From Urophycis tenuis (taxonomy: Eukaryota > Chordata > Actinopteri > Gadiformes > Phycidae): a stretch of DNA of 64,000 nt. The stretch spans positions 9,495,603 to 9,559,602 of the forward strand of contig JAXIVH010000013.1 of the NCBI GenBank assembly GCA_036785325.1, written 5' to 3'. The notes beneath the pieces are model-generated. The model was not told the origin of the DNA. It searched no databases and saw only the letters and a program-made list of their open reading frames with translations. The position numbers and the translations under genes are program-made. Shown one piece after another: positions 21,644 through 33,969 of this stretch. How positions within the stretch are numbered: the stretch's first letter is position 1; every line of letters begins with the position of its first letter.

Positions 21644-24600
21644 AAGGAGAAGGGAAGGAGAAAACAACTAGTTACATTCCATGATTTTCAGTGGTGAATA
21701 GAAACCTTGAAACCCATATGCACATTTTTTCCCCCCCCCTTCCAATTAAATGGGGCCTCATGATGGATGCGACGTCGGTACTGTGGACTCACCCGACTTG
21801 GGTTTGAGGGTGTGCACGTATTTGGCCTCCGACTGGCCAAGAGCAAAGACCAGGACTGACGATTGGCTGAAGGCAGCGAAGAGCCTGGAGGAGTCGGCGG
21901 AGAAGCACAGCTGGTTGGCCCAGCGGAGGACCTTGGGCAGCTTCACCTGGAGGGGAGGATGAACACCAAAGGGTTTACAGGGCTGAGGCGGAGCTCCTGC
22001 ACGGCTGTCAGGAGAGGACACTCCTGTCTGCTCCCACGATCGTCCATGAGCTCCTCCACACCGCAGGCGGAGCTGAAGGGTACTGTGGAGTGGCGGTGCA
22101 TGTTTCATGGTGTCGGGGGTCTCTTTGCTCTGCCCCCGCCCGGCGCATTTCACACTTTCATTTTTAGCTGATCAAATCAAAGCGCCTAGATGAGTGAGTT
22201 TAGGGCGTAATAAGAATTAATGAGTTGTAATAAGACTTTACAACTCCTCTGCCTCAGATGACTCAGATCCATACATAAAATAGTAATAAAATAAGGGGGC
22301 ATTTAGCAGACCCTTTTGTCCAAAGCGAATCAGTACATTTGTGGGGTTCTACATGTGGACAGTTGGAGGAGGTGGGGATCAAGGGGATCGAACCTCCGAC
22401 CCTACGGTAAGTGGACGACCCGCTCTGTCCACCCGCTCTACCCACTGAGCTACTGCCGCTCCACCATCACAGAACTGGATTAAATCAACTCGTCAACCCG
22501 TCACTGCTGTATTGTATTTTTACAATTTTTCTGTCTACAACGCATTTTTTGTACCCTGGCTGCTATGGCGACTCTATGTCCCTTAGGGGATTAATAAAGT
22601 TTTATCCTGTATCCGCGCTATGCCTGAATCCCCGCGTGTTCAGGCCTTTAGGAATTAACTTTGTAGAGAGGACTCCCTGGTGGTGCACAAAAATGGATTC
22701 AAATGACGACTCAGTACACATGAGGAGTGACACCCTGGAACCCTCGATGCACACCTAACGTCAGTGCCATAGATGTAGCGCCACACAAATGGAGGAACCA
22801 TAGCAACCGCCTCCCGTGTCCCATCTCTTACCTTGGCGACGGTGATGGTGTCGCCGTCATACTGAACCCGGAAGAGGCGGACGCTGGAGGCAGAGGCGTA
22901 GGCCAGCCAGCCTCCACATTGAGACAGGGCACTGCAGCAAATGTGATCGTCGCCCTGCAGGGAACACACGCAGACCAAATGAGCTCACTGCGCTTGAACT
23001 CAAGATGGCCTATTGTAGAGGCTGGTGGGAAGATTAATTTAAAATGGACAGAGGGCAACCACCATCTCCGAGTTGAATTCTTTGTACGTTGTACTTTTAT
23101 AGGCCCAGAGGGACAAGGCCCTTCGCAACAAAAAAGGTAGTCGGAGATCTGTGGATGCTCGGCACGCACCTTTCTCTTCAGGTGAATCAGTGCCTCTGGT
23201 TTCCTCTTCACAGCTAGCTCATCCCCTGGTCTCCCTATCAAAGCATAGGGAAAAGGAAATAGGACAGTAACAATTTTAGTACAAAACAGGTAATGCTCAC
23301 ACTAACACACACACACGCACGCACGCACGCACGCACACACGCGCGCGCACGCACACGCACCGTTTCCTTCGCTTTCGCCGAGTCTCCAGAGCTCCAAGCG
23401 CTCAGGAAACTGGAAGAGCAGAAGTCCCGCCTTTTTCCCGCAGGACACCAGGCTCCTCTACAGACAGGACAGGAGAGCCCGCAGTCAAGACGTCATCAAG
23501 AAACACTGAACGATCCATTGTCGAAAGCGACAGCGGGCGCTGAAATATCAGGGTTAACTCCTGGCGCCAGGGGTTGACACTCACGTGTGGGAAGGTGATT
23601 TTGCACGGGGCGGATTCCTTGCTGTTCCGAGCGACTTTGTCCATGAAGGGTCTGACGACCAGATGCGTGTCATTACCTGTGAGCGTAACAACGACAAAAT
23701 CATTTACACGTTGAATTAAATGGATATTTAAAAAAAATACACGGCGCCATCTTTAAAAAATGTTTTGTCTTTCGCTTTGGTTTTCTTTGGATCAAGGGGA
23801 GCGATACGCTGTTCCTGTGTAATCCACCCTCCTTAATAACCGAGATCACACGCACACAGGCAGCCTCTACACGCACACAGGCAGCCTCCACAAGCATACA
23901 GGCAGCCTCCACACACATACAGGCAGCCTCCACAAGCACACAGGCAGCCTCCACAAGCATACAGGCAGCCTCCACACACATACAGGCAGCCTCCACAAGC
24001 ACACAGGCAGCCTCTACACGCACACAGGCAGCCTCCACAAGCATACAGGCGGCCTCCACACACACACAGGCAGCCTCCACACACACACACACAGGCAGCC
24101 TCCACACACACACAGGCAGCCTCTACACGCACACAGGCAGCCTCCACACACACACAGGCAGCCTCCACAAGCACACAGGCAGCCTCCACACACACACAGG
24201 CGGCCTCCACACGCACACAGGCAGCCTCAACACCCACAGGCAGCCTCCACACCCACACAGGCAGCCTCCACACACATACAGGCAGCCTCCACGAGCACAC
24301 AGGCAGCCTCCACGAGCACACAGGCAGCCTCCACACCCACACAGGCAGCCTCCACACACATACACAGGCAGCCTCCACAAGCACACATGCAGCTTCCACG
24401 CACACACACAGGCAGCCTCCACGCACACATACAGGCAGCCTCCACACGCACACAGGCAGCCTCCACACACATACAGGCAGCCTCCACACCCACACAGGCA
24501 GCCTCCACACACATACAGGCAGCCTCCACGAGCACACAGGCAGCCTCCACACCCACACAGGCAGCCTCCACACACATACACAGGCAGCCTCCACAAGCAC

Positions 24601-27600
24601 ACATGCAGGCAGCCTCCACACGCACACAGGCAGCCTCCACACACACACAGGCAGCCTCCACACCCACACAGGCAGCCTCCACACACATACAGGCAGCCTC
24701 CACACCCACACAGGCAGCCTCCACACACATACAGGCAGCCTCCACGAGCACACAGGCAGCCTCCACACGCACACAGGCAGCCTCCACACGCACACAGGCA
24801 GCCTCCACACGCACACAGGCAGCCTCCACGAGCACACAGGCGGCCTCCACACACACACAGGCAGCCTCCACACACACACACAGGCAGCCTCCACAAGCAC
24901 ACAGGCAGCCTCCACACACACACAGGCAGCCTCCACACACACACACAGGCAGCCTCCACGAGCACACAGGCAGCCTCCACGAGCACACAGGCAGCCTCCA
25001 CAAGCATACAGGCAGCCTCCACACACACACACACAGGCAACCTCCACACACACACACACAGGCAACCTCCACACACACACAGGCAGCCTCAACACAGACA
25101 CAGGCAGCCTCCACACGCACACAGGCAGCCTCCACGCACACACAGGCAGCCTCCACGCACATACACAAGCAGCCTCCACAAGCGCACAGGCAGCCTCCAC
25201 AAGCGCACAGGCAGCCTCCACAAGCGCACAGGCAGCCTCCACAAGCATACAGGCAGCCTCCACACGCATATAGGCAGCCTCCACACACAGCCTCCACACG
25301 CATATAGGCAGCCTCCACACACAGCCTCCACAAGCATACAGGCAGCCTCCTCACCACACAGGCAGCCTCCACACGCATATAGGCAGCCTCCACACGCAGC
25401 CTCCACAAGCATACAGGCAGCCTACACACGCATACAGGCAGCCTCTCCACACGCATACAGGCAGCCTCCAGAAGCACACAGGCAGCCTTCACAAGCACAC
25501 AGGCAGCCTCCACCCGCGGCGGCGGCGACGGCACAGACCTCCTGAGACGGCGGCGGTCTGGGTGTGAACGACGGCGCGGACGTCGTGCGAGTGGCTCCTC
25601 AGGGTCCGGGTGCGCACCCAGGCCCGGTCGGCCTGGTCCAGGCGGGCCGAGATGCACTGGAACTGGACCACGTGGCCCTCCGAGGTCCCGGCCAGCAGGC
25701 TGCTCTCGTCCTGCTCACAGCACATTGAACGGCCCGGTGAGAGGTGGCCGACGCGTTCCATAGGGAAGGTTTAGAGACCGACCGCGGAGACTGGCGGCTT
25801 AGCGGGCCACTTCGAGCCGCGCGGGGGGGGGGGGGGGGGGGGAGAAGTCTCCAAACGCATAAAACGAGGCTTGACGAACAACAAACCTGTCGCTTTATTC
25901 ACCGACAAAAGCGGCAGGTCCGTTCGAAGGTTCCATGTTCGGGCCCCGAAAAGCATGAATGAATACAATTGACTCACGAAGAACTAACCGACGAAATGTA
26001 GATTCATGTTCCTAGAGACGTCAGAAACATGGGCTCCAGTCGGGCCTCACCTGGGAAACTGCCAGCGCCATGACGTCCCACTTGGTGACCAGGTGGGAGC
26101 AGATCAGCGTGCCCATCTGGCTGTCCCACACCTGGACCTTGCCGGCGGAGTCTCCGCTGATGATGGTGTTGTCCGACAGGAAGATCACAGCCCAGACCAC
26201 CACCTCTTTCTTCTTGGTGGCCCCCGCCGCCCGATCAACTATCATCCTGTTTGTGGTGTGGCCTAAAGGGGGTTTTTGTTGTTGTTGCAAAGTTAGGGTC
26301 AGAGCCAAGCTCATGCACTAGCAGAGCAGAAACTCAAAGGCACACAAGTTTTCCCGTTTTAGATTCAATAAGCAATCGAAAATGTCGAAAATGTAAGAAT
26401 CGTTTCTTTTACGGAGCTCAAATGTTTTCACTTTTTCTACCAACAGTGCAAATGCACCTGCAGTTTTACCCAAGACTTCTAGTCATTCAATACGCAAGAG
26501 TTGCTAGCTTCAGTGTAAATGCTGAAAATTACACTATTGCTCCTCACCCCTCCCTGTCCTCTCTAAACCCTGTCCATCCTCAAAAAAAAGCAAGACTTGC
26601 TGAAAAACGCTTGACGAGAGATCTCCCTGCGCTAACCTAGATCCTTGTAGCCATAAAGTTAGCATCTACATTCACTAATGTGTTTTAGAGTAGATTTAAA
26701 ATGTTGCATATTGTACCTTTAATACAAATCCCGTACTATTAACACAATCTGTGCAACCTGCGCAATCTGGTATTGACATCGGCTCTGCACTGTGACCAGA
26801 AACCGACGTGTGCGGGCGATGGGACTGCATGGTGTTCCAAAGTCATGGAAGTCATGACACACATTAACCCACACACGTTAATAACACTGCACGTCTCACC
26901 TGAGTTGACATTAAACACGCGGATCATGTCCAAGGTGCCAGCAGCGATTTGTTCACCAGATGGATGCCATGAAAGAGACATGATGCGGTCTGTGAGAGTG
27001 AAACAACAATTCCACATGTTAGGACAAACACCATTTGAGTGACAATAACTGCTTACGGCTAGAGTACTCACTAGCATGATTCGTTATTGTTTGTTTAACA
27101 AAATAATATATTTCTTCAGATTAGTCTTGGTCAAAAGACTGGACATTACACAATATTAGATTTTCTTTTATTATCAACTTACTTTTCAGTCTGTCAAGGT
27201 TTTTTTCAAACTGAATAGCGCCTTCCAGCAGTTCGTAGATCTTCACTGTCCCATCCTCACAACCGACCTAAAGAAAGCATGCAATGACAACGTGAATTTG
27301 AGCAAAGCATCTGGCTGAAAGAAAGGGGTCAGACGTCACGGTACTCACCGCAAGATGGGTCCCCTGACTGTTGCTGCTGATGGTCCAGACCGGCCCTCCG
27401 TACGCTTCAACCGTGTACTTTGCCCTCAGGTTCTCCAGATCGTACTCCACAATCTCTCCGTTTAGACCTGTACTGAACAGCCGGCCCCCGGCCCAGCATA
27501 GCGCCTCCACAGTCCTGCCATCCCGACCCGGGATTACCTGCAGATCACATGTACACGTGAGAACTAAAGAGCTATACTCCCTACAGAGAACAACACTTCA

Positions 27601-27843
27601 CAAATTACCCTTTGATGGTAGCATTTAGGACGAAGCTTAAATAATGTGAATTGCCCGTATATGTTTGTATGTATAAGCTGGTACCTTTTCTTGAAAGCAG
27701 TTGTCTGCGAAGTTGAAGATCTCTACTGTCCCATCGGCACGAGCCACCGCGAGTCTCTCTGTGTGGACGTTGAACGCCATGGCACTGATGGCACTGGGCA
27801 TGTAGTCGAAGAACCGCACCCGGTGAACTTTGAATTCGCCCAT
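20029..27843 (-). CDS. utp4: UTP4 small-subunit processome component (cirhin)
   Basis: WD40 protein of the t-UTP/UTP-A subcomplex, required in the nucleolus for rDNA transcription and early 18S pre-rRNA processing. Exons on the minus strand: 27843-27685, 27537-27349, 27267-27183, 26989-26900, 26262-26051, 25710-25539, 23676-23585, 23457-23361, 23234-23170, 22954-22832, 21946-21793, 21602-21496, 21366-21271, 21048-20863, 20698-20588, 20145-20029. Phases close to give 684 residues (human 686). It begins MGEFKVHRVRFFDYMPSAIS and ends PAPVRQKKFAT. WD blades are recognisable, e.g. RIMSLSWHPSGEQIAAG (exon 4) and AVIFLSDNTIISGDSAGKVQ (exon 5). Exon 5 uses the acceptor at 26263; the nearer AG at 26247 would create a stop. 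The intron after exon 6 carries a 1.7-kb minisatellite. The gene is head to head with chtf8, as in human 16q22. Confidence 0.96.
22290..22465 (-). mobile_element. tRNA-derived SINE, minus orientation
   Basis: On the minus strand it reads GTAGCTCAGTGGGTAGAGCG (A box), then GGTTCGATCCCC (B box), CTGTCCACATGTAGAACCCC and the tail core GCTTTGGACAAAAGGGTCTG. Same family as the copy at 13250. It lies in a utp4 intron in the sense orientation. Confidence 0.85.
23300..23360. repeat. alternating CA/CG tract abutting a utp4 splice donor
   Basis: ACACACACGCACGCACG-type sequence runs up to the donor of the utp4 exon at 23361-23457, so the donor GTGCGT is itself part of the purine-pyrimidine alternation. 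Confidence 0.85.
23846..25514. repeat. 21-bp minisatellite, about 80 copies, in utp4 intron 6
   Basis: Core GGCAGCCTCCAC plus a variable CA-rich half (ACACACACA, AAGCACACA, ACGCACACA, ACCCACACA, GAGCACACA). The unit is mostly 21 bp with some 19-25 bp copies. Because 21 is divisible by three, long frames stay open on both strands (up to 495 codons on the minus strand), coding only a monotonous heptad such as VEAACVC. The array ends about 25 bp from the exon 6 donor (25539). Confidence 0.95.
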
Positions 27844-28399
27844 TGTCACCTTTTTCGGAAAACATACAACGCTGAGATGAATGTGTCAAAAGGACAGGGC
27901 ATGCGTTTAATTCACAGTCGCCCCACAAACTAGTGGCTAGCTATTAGCAAAGGATCAACTTTTTTCATAATACACTACTAGAGTTGTAGAACACGCCATG
28001 GGTACGCGTAACTGTCTACTGTTAATGGTTGAATCATACTCACTTTGTGTTGTTTCTTTATTCGGCTTCACAATGCTCCTTTGATTATTTCTACTAGGGG
28101 CACACGTTGAAAACAGTAGTGACCCACGTTGAGAGCCTTTGAACCGGATGCACTCGGCGCTGTCGTCATCAAACGGAAATACGTCACAGAACCAGAACGT
28201 ACGGACTGCTGGCGGGAAAGAGGAAAGTAACGTCAAAAACAACTCCACAGTTGTGATATATTTTGATGATGCTCAGGTTGAATGCTTATATAATCCCAAT
28301 TATGTAGTGCAATGCACGGGTATTGCATTACAACCAGTCATCTAAAACAGCGCGGGACACTGGCCAATATCTAAACAAGGGTCGACGTCTGGCGGGGCA
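27844..28399. promoter_or_regulatory. shared bidirectional promoter of utp4 and chtf8
   Basis: The 556 bp between divergent ATGs must hold both promoters. Visible candidates: E2F-type GGCGGGAA at 28211, CRE half-site TACGTCA at 28180, CCAAT at 28363. No TATA box sits where either gene would use it, as is usual for paired housekeeping genes. The same head-to-head pair exists in human. Confidence 0.7.
28211..28218 (+). promoter_or_regulatory. E2F-like site
   Basis: GGCGGGAA matches one orientation of the E2F consensus and lies 189 bp upstream of the chtf8 ATG. It fits a replication/cohesion gene but is a short motif, so chance is possible. Confidence 0.45.
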
Positions 28400-29855
28400 A
28401 TGGTCCAAATAATAATAAGGTTGGTGGTGATATAGACATATTATAACAGTATTATGAATTATAGGTGTGGAAACCCCTATGTTGTTATTAGTTGCTACAC
28501 CACATTTTATTATTTACGAATAGCACTTATAGAGGCACATTTTGAAACATGCGACATCAAATACGAATGTAATTTTATTTACCCATTTTTAGTATCGACC
28601 TGCCAATTAGTGAAGCATGATTAGACACCATTCGTCGGGACATTTTATTAAATGCGTTAAACGTACTGGCTTGTATGTCGTGGTGTTATTGATCCATCAC
28701 ATGTGTTGTAGCTGCATACAAGTATGCATGAAGGCATGCAGGACCGCATGCACCCTGAATGTAGTTTCCTTGTGATTGTCGGTCGTACCAGGGCTCAGGT
28801 ATTCACTCTCATGTGCTACCTTGTCTTGTAGCAGCAGTGTGGGCAGCGGAGCCGCTCCGGAGTGGCTGCTGGTCGAACTGCAGGGCGAGGTGGTGTCCAG
28901 ACAGAACTCCGGCCTAGCGGGGAACACAATGGGAGATCTGCTCTACACCAAAGAGGTGAGCAGACTCTGACATCTGTCTCGAGGAATACCTGCAGCAGTG
29001 TGTTAATGTTATGTGAAAAATGTTCGGGCTGCAACGTCAGGTAAACAAATTGCTGTTGTGTGAAGGGTTACGATAATACTGTACATGGATGTATTCATAT
29101 TGATGGCTCAACACACCTGAGATATGTTCAGACTGTTGTTTGTTTTGACTGCGTGTTCATACTGTTTTATGTGTTTATGTATGCTGCTATATGATTATTT
29201 AAACTATGTTTATTTTAAATTATACATATTTTCAGATTTTTATAGACTCTTAGATGTTGGACTGACTGGAGAGCACTTTGAATTTCTTTGTACATGTGAC
29301 AATGACAAATAAAGATCCATTCTATTCTATTCTATTCTATTTGCGTTTGTGTCAGGGAGAAGAAGGATTTTCCCTTTAAAAAAAGAAGAAAAAAAGATTA
29401 TCTTTTACTGTTGAAATGTACTTTTGTGGCCGTGGCCTAATGTGTGCATTGGGCCATTCAAAGCGTGGTTCATGTGTAGGGGATGGACATGTCTCCACAC
29501 ACTTTCACTCTTTGTCTCCACACACTTTCACTCCATGTCTCCACACACTTTCACTATGCATAAAGGTTGCTCTGCTCCCCTCCGCCAGGGTGTTCCCGTG
29601 CTGATAGTCGGGCATCACATCCTGTATGGTAAAATGGTCAAACTGGAGAAGCCATTCGCTGTCCTGTCCAAACACCCTGGTCACGCGCAGGACACCGGGG
29701 GCAGCCATGATGACAACAACCAGGTTGCCATGGAAACGGACAGCCAAGGGGGTCCTTCCTCTACCTCCTACTCGGTGACGGCCCTCATCAAGAAGAAACT
29801 CATTTTCAAGACTCGGCCGAAGCCAATCATCACAAATGTGCCCAAGAAGGTGTAG
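28400..29855 (+). CDS. chtf8: chromosome transmission fidelity factor 8
   Basis: Small subunit of the alternative clamp loader CTF18-RFC (with CHTF18 and DSCC1), which loads PCNA and supports sister-chromatid cohesion. Three exons: 28400-28419 (only 20 nt), 28832-28955 and 29589-29855, in consistent phase, giving 136 residues (human about 121). The start reads MVQIII, joining SSSVGSGAAPEWLLVELQGE across the first intron, as in the human protein. Later blocks are GLAGNTMGDLLYTKE, GVPVLIVGHHILYGK, LEKPFAVLSK and the C-terminal FKTRPKPIITNVPKKV. Exon 3 has a variable insert (HAQDTGGSHDDNNQVAMETD) before the conserved end. The tiny first exon could be missed by gene finders. Transcribed divergently from utp4. 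Confidence 0.96.
29245..29345 (+). repeat. LINE/SINE 3' tail with (CTATT)n
   Basis: The sequence TTTGTACATGTGACAATGACAAATAAAG followed by repeated CTATT is a common fish retroposon terminus. It lies in the second chtf8 intron. Confidence 0.55.
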
Positions 29856-30196
29856 AGAGAAGATAAAGTTGTGTTTTGGGTTCGGTTTGTTTGGGTTTGG
29901 CTTGTCACATACCTGGGGATAGAAGAGAGGAATGAATCAATCTGTGTGGAACATGGAATTACATTGTAGAGTTGAGTGCTTTTTTTATTGTTTTTGCACT
30001 TGGCTGAACTTTTATACGACAATGACTCCACCAGGTGGCACCAAAGTCTGTTTCTTTGAATAGCGGAAAGATTTTTCTGCTATATCTTAGAGATATATGG
30101 AACATGTGAATAGATGTAAAATACCGTTCATCATATAAGACTGTTTCATTCGTTTTTTTAAAGTAATGAATACTTTGTACTTAAAGACTTAAAAAT

Positions 30197-30202
30197 AATA
30201 AA
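30197..30202 (+). other. polyadenylation signal of chtf8
   Basis: AATAAA 342 bp after the chtf8 stop, within an AT-rich stretch. First canonical plus-strand signal. Confidence 0.65.
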
Positions 30203-31085
30203 ATACTAAAAGGTTCATCATAAGAGGCTTTGTTTTCTGTATCCTTTCAGCAATAGACGACATCGTGTCACATTTAATCCAGAAATCATATCGACACATA
30301 GGTGTGTTGTTTGGGGAATCCTGTACTGTACTGTAGTGGGGGTATCCTCTGTATGTATATAATAGTCTGAACTGACCAAGGTTTAGCATCCTGCCCTTCA
30401 CCCTGGTAACAGGTTAGGGTTAGGCCTTTGAGGTCATTATATGCTACATGTATGTTCACATGCACAGGTACTCATGTTTTGTTCTCTCTAGATTTGTGCT
30501 CAACCCTCACCCCCACCACCTTCTTAACACCCACCTCATCCCAAAATAAATGCCCATGGTTAAAGCACACAATTTCTGAATGTAAAACTTAAATGCAAAC
30601 CTACAAGCCATATTGACTTCACTACGTACGCATGGATTCAACGAGGCAAAGTGATGCATTCATATTTCCTTAAAACATGGACAAATTTATTGTGTGGCAG
30701 AAGGATATTGAAAACAGACACGTCAGCACATTGGGTGGAGGGCTGTGAAGATGCAGACTCTGTCCTGGCTCACAGAGGAGTACATATTGACACACACGTT
30801 CAAACGGACACAAAGGTAAAGGAAGTAAATCAAGGAAGCCTTTCATGCAGTTCCCCTTGAAACTCTTGAGCGTGCCCGAAGAAATAACATCTCCTTGTCC
30901 CTTGAACCACGTATACGGCAGCGGAATAACCTGTACCTCTTATGTTGGTGGTCTAAAGCATCCAGCAGTATCATAACAGCAATACACAAATGGAAAGAAT
31001 CTGATAACTAAATGATTCGAACGTCTAGACTAACGGTTGAAAAATTGCCACAAGACATTTGCAGAACTTCCACTTGGCTCAGCTC

Positions 31086-31390
<305 letters not shown>

Positions 31391-32115
31391 CTCACTCACG
31401 GTGAAAAAAATGTGTCCAGAAACAGTGAGTGTGTTTTGATGAGAGGCAGCCCACTGTGTTGTGAGCACATGGAGGTGAAAACAGCTCCGCCCGCTGCTTC
31501 AGGATGACTGAATCAATTCATTCAAATGTAAACAAAAAAAGAAAAAAAAAAGATTCTTCCCATATTTTCAGACACCTCCCTACATCTTGTACTGTACACA
31601 CATACAAACAACTGCACCTAAAACCCAAACAGGCACACTGGATAGTACTGGTGTTTTTTTTAATTCAAGTCCCAAAGCCTCTGAATACGAGGCTTGTAGT
31701 TCAAATCATTGAACATTTTTAGCGGCAGTAATTTTGTTTATCAAACATATAGCGGCTGGGGTATTTGAGTTCCAGCCAAAATATTCTGGTTTTCAGAGCT
31801 CCTCAGCCTGTTACTGTCATCGACCAAGATCCTTTTACCCGTTCCCAGGTTAAGAGTCAACGTGAGCTTCAGAATGGTTTTTTTTATAGTGTGTCAGAAA
31901 TTAACTTGATATAATCCTTCAAATACATATACAGTTTTGTATTACTGGAATGCACAAACGAATAACAAAAAAATAAACCTTGAACCACAGCCCCATAATA
32001 TTGCTAACAAAAGATAGGATACAAATAAGATCTAACATGAAGAATGTTCAAACGAAAGCCATAGAATACATGCAGCATTTCATTAAGGCAGCATCCCAAC
32101 TTGGTATGAATGGAG

Positions 32116-32261
<146 letters not shown>

Positions 32262-32943
32262 ACAGAATTTAGAATTCATAAGGAAAATTCTGATCAGCGC
32301 AGATATGGAATTCTACCCGCTGGCCGCCTCATGCACTGAGGACAGGGCAACGCATTTTATGTCTTTTTATGACAGGTTTCCATGCACACATGAGGAAACC
32401 ACCATAGTGGAAAAACAGAAAGTGCAAACTGACTGTTTTGTGAGACAAATCAACCCAGAGAAAGTTATTTGAGTTTCAATTTTTGAAATGGTTTGATGCC
32501 AATGAAGAAGTGAAAACAAAAAAATATTAATTATTTGTTTTTTAAATTTTGTTTAAATGCTTCTAAAGCCAGAGAGCAAGAGAGAAGTCACCAATAAAAC
32601 CAGGAAATTATTATTCATTAAACTAAGTTTTGCCTTGCACCTCAGAAATATTCTCTTTGGTCATTGTTTTTTTCTACGGTCTAAAATCCTTGAAGATGTT
32701 TTGTCCGAACACCTGCTAAAAGGTTAGCTGGGATATGGTTTGGGAACATACCTTAAACTCTGTTACATGAAAGTGAATTGGCACATATTAAAATATAGTT
32801 GTTTCTTATATAAAAACTTGGATGGTAAAATGGAAAACTGACTAACTGGTTTGTCACATGTAACTGTACAGGTAGATAGATGGTCATACCTAGAGCATGA
32901 CCAATGTTCGAATCTTAGCCTGGAACTGCTCAACAGTCCCACC

Positions 32944-33005
32944 AGTGCACACACACACACGCACACACACACGCACACGCACACGCACGCACACACACAC
33001 ACACT

Positions 33006-33040
<35 letters not shown>

Positions 33041-33065
33041 ACGCACACGCACATGCACACACACA

Positions 33066-33096
<31 letters not shown>

Positions 33097-33098
33097 CA
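32944..33098. repeat. (CA)n/(CG) microsatellite
   Basis: CA tract with regular CG steps (ACGCACACGC) and one CACCAC interruption. Confidence 0.95.
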
Positions 33099-33969
33099 TA
33101 TTTACAGTGTGTAGAAATGGCAGATTGTCTGTACCAATGATAAACATGTATTACAAACAATTCAAATCGAAGCATATGATTGTAATATAAGCCATAGCGA
33201 TTGGTTGAGGTCCTGTGACGATCGGGACACTTTCATTATCTTCAGTCTTTCTTTTTTTTTGCTGGCCTCAGGCCTGATAATATTGTCACCTACAGCAACG
33301 CATGGGGAGCACGCATGGGGAGCACTCATGGATTGTAAGGGCCATTCATTATGGTCAGTTACAATGCATGGTCGCCACTTGGTTTCAAGTGACAAATAAG
33401 AGAAAAATATGGCCTAATATAGCACCTTCTCTTCTGTTCATTGAAAATGTTCACGCTGATGCACAACACTCATAACCTAAGAGAGACGCGGGTTGCAATT
33501 GGCCATGACACCCTCAAACTAGTCTCAGAAACTCGTCCTGTTCTGCTGCAACGTGAGCGCCTCAGATTTGTAATAACTGTGCTTTACCAAAAAAATCCCC
33601 TGCCTTTCATGATTTGTTAACCTGCATTCAGATGTCCTATTGATCTTCTAAACATACGAATATATACGCAAATGTGTCCAAAACTGCATGACATTCAGTT
33701 GATTTACAGTGTAAAGCACCATACAACAGTTGACATGGGAATCGGAGGGGGTCCACATGGTCTCAGTCTCAGCGTTGACTTCCCATCAGTGGATCATCGC
33801 TGCCAGCTGTATCTCAGATTCACAACTTTTGAGCACCATTGATAAATATGAGCCTCTCTCTGGGTCCCTGGGTCTCAGCCTGGGGCACGGCTGTTTTCGG
33901 TGAAGTGACTGGCGCTCGCAAGTTCACACAATCCTCCCCCCCCCCCCCCCCTACTGAGTCACCCCCGCT

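Noticed and set aside
23833..25320. 495-codon open frame of VEAACV-type heptads
   Set aside because: It is the 21-bp minisatellite read in a frame without stops, inside a utp4 intron with no start context or flanking coding sequence.
23846..25514. CRISPR-like array appearance
   Set aside because: Units are 21 bp with no unique spacers of constant length, in a eukaryotic intron; it is a minisatellite.
26051..26247. utp4 exon 5 starting at the AG at 26247
   Set aside because: That acceptor gives an immediate in-frame stop after exon 4; the AG at 26263 restores frame and the expected protein sequence.
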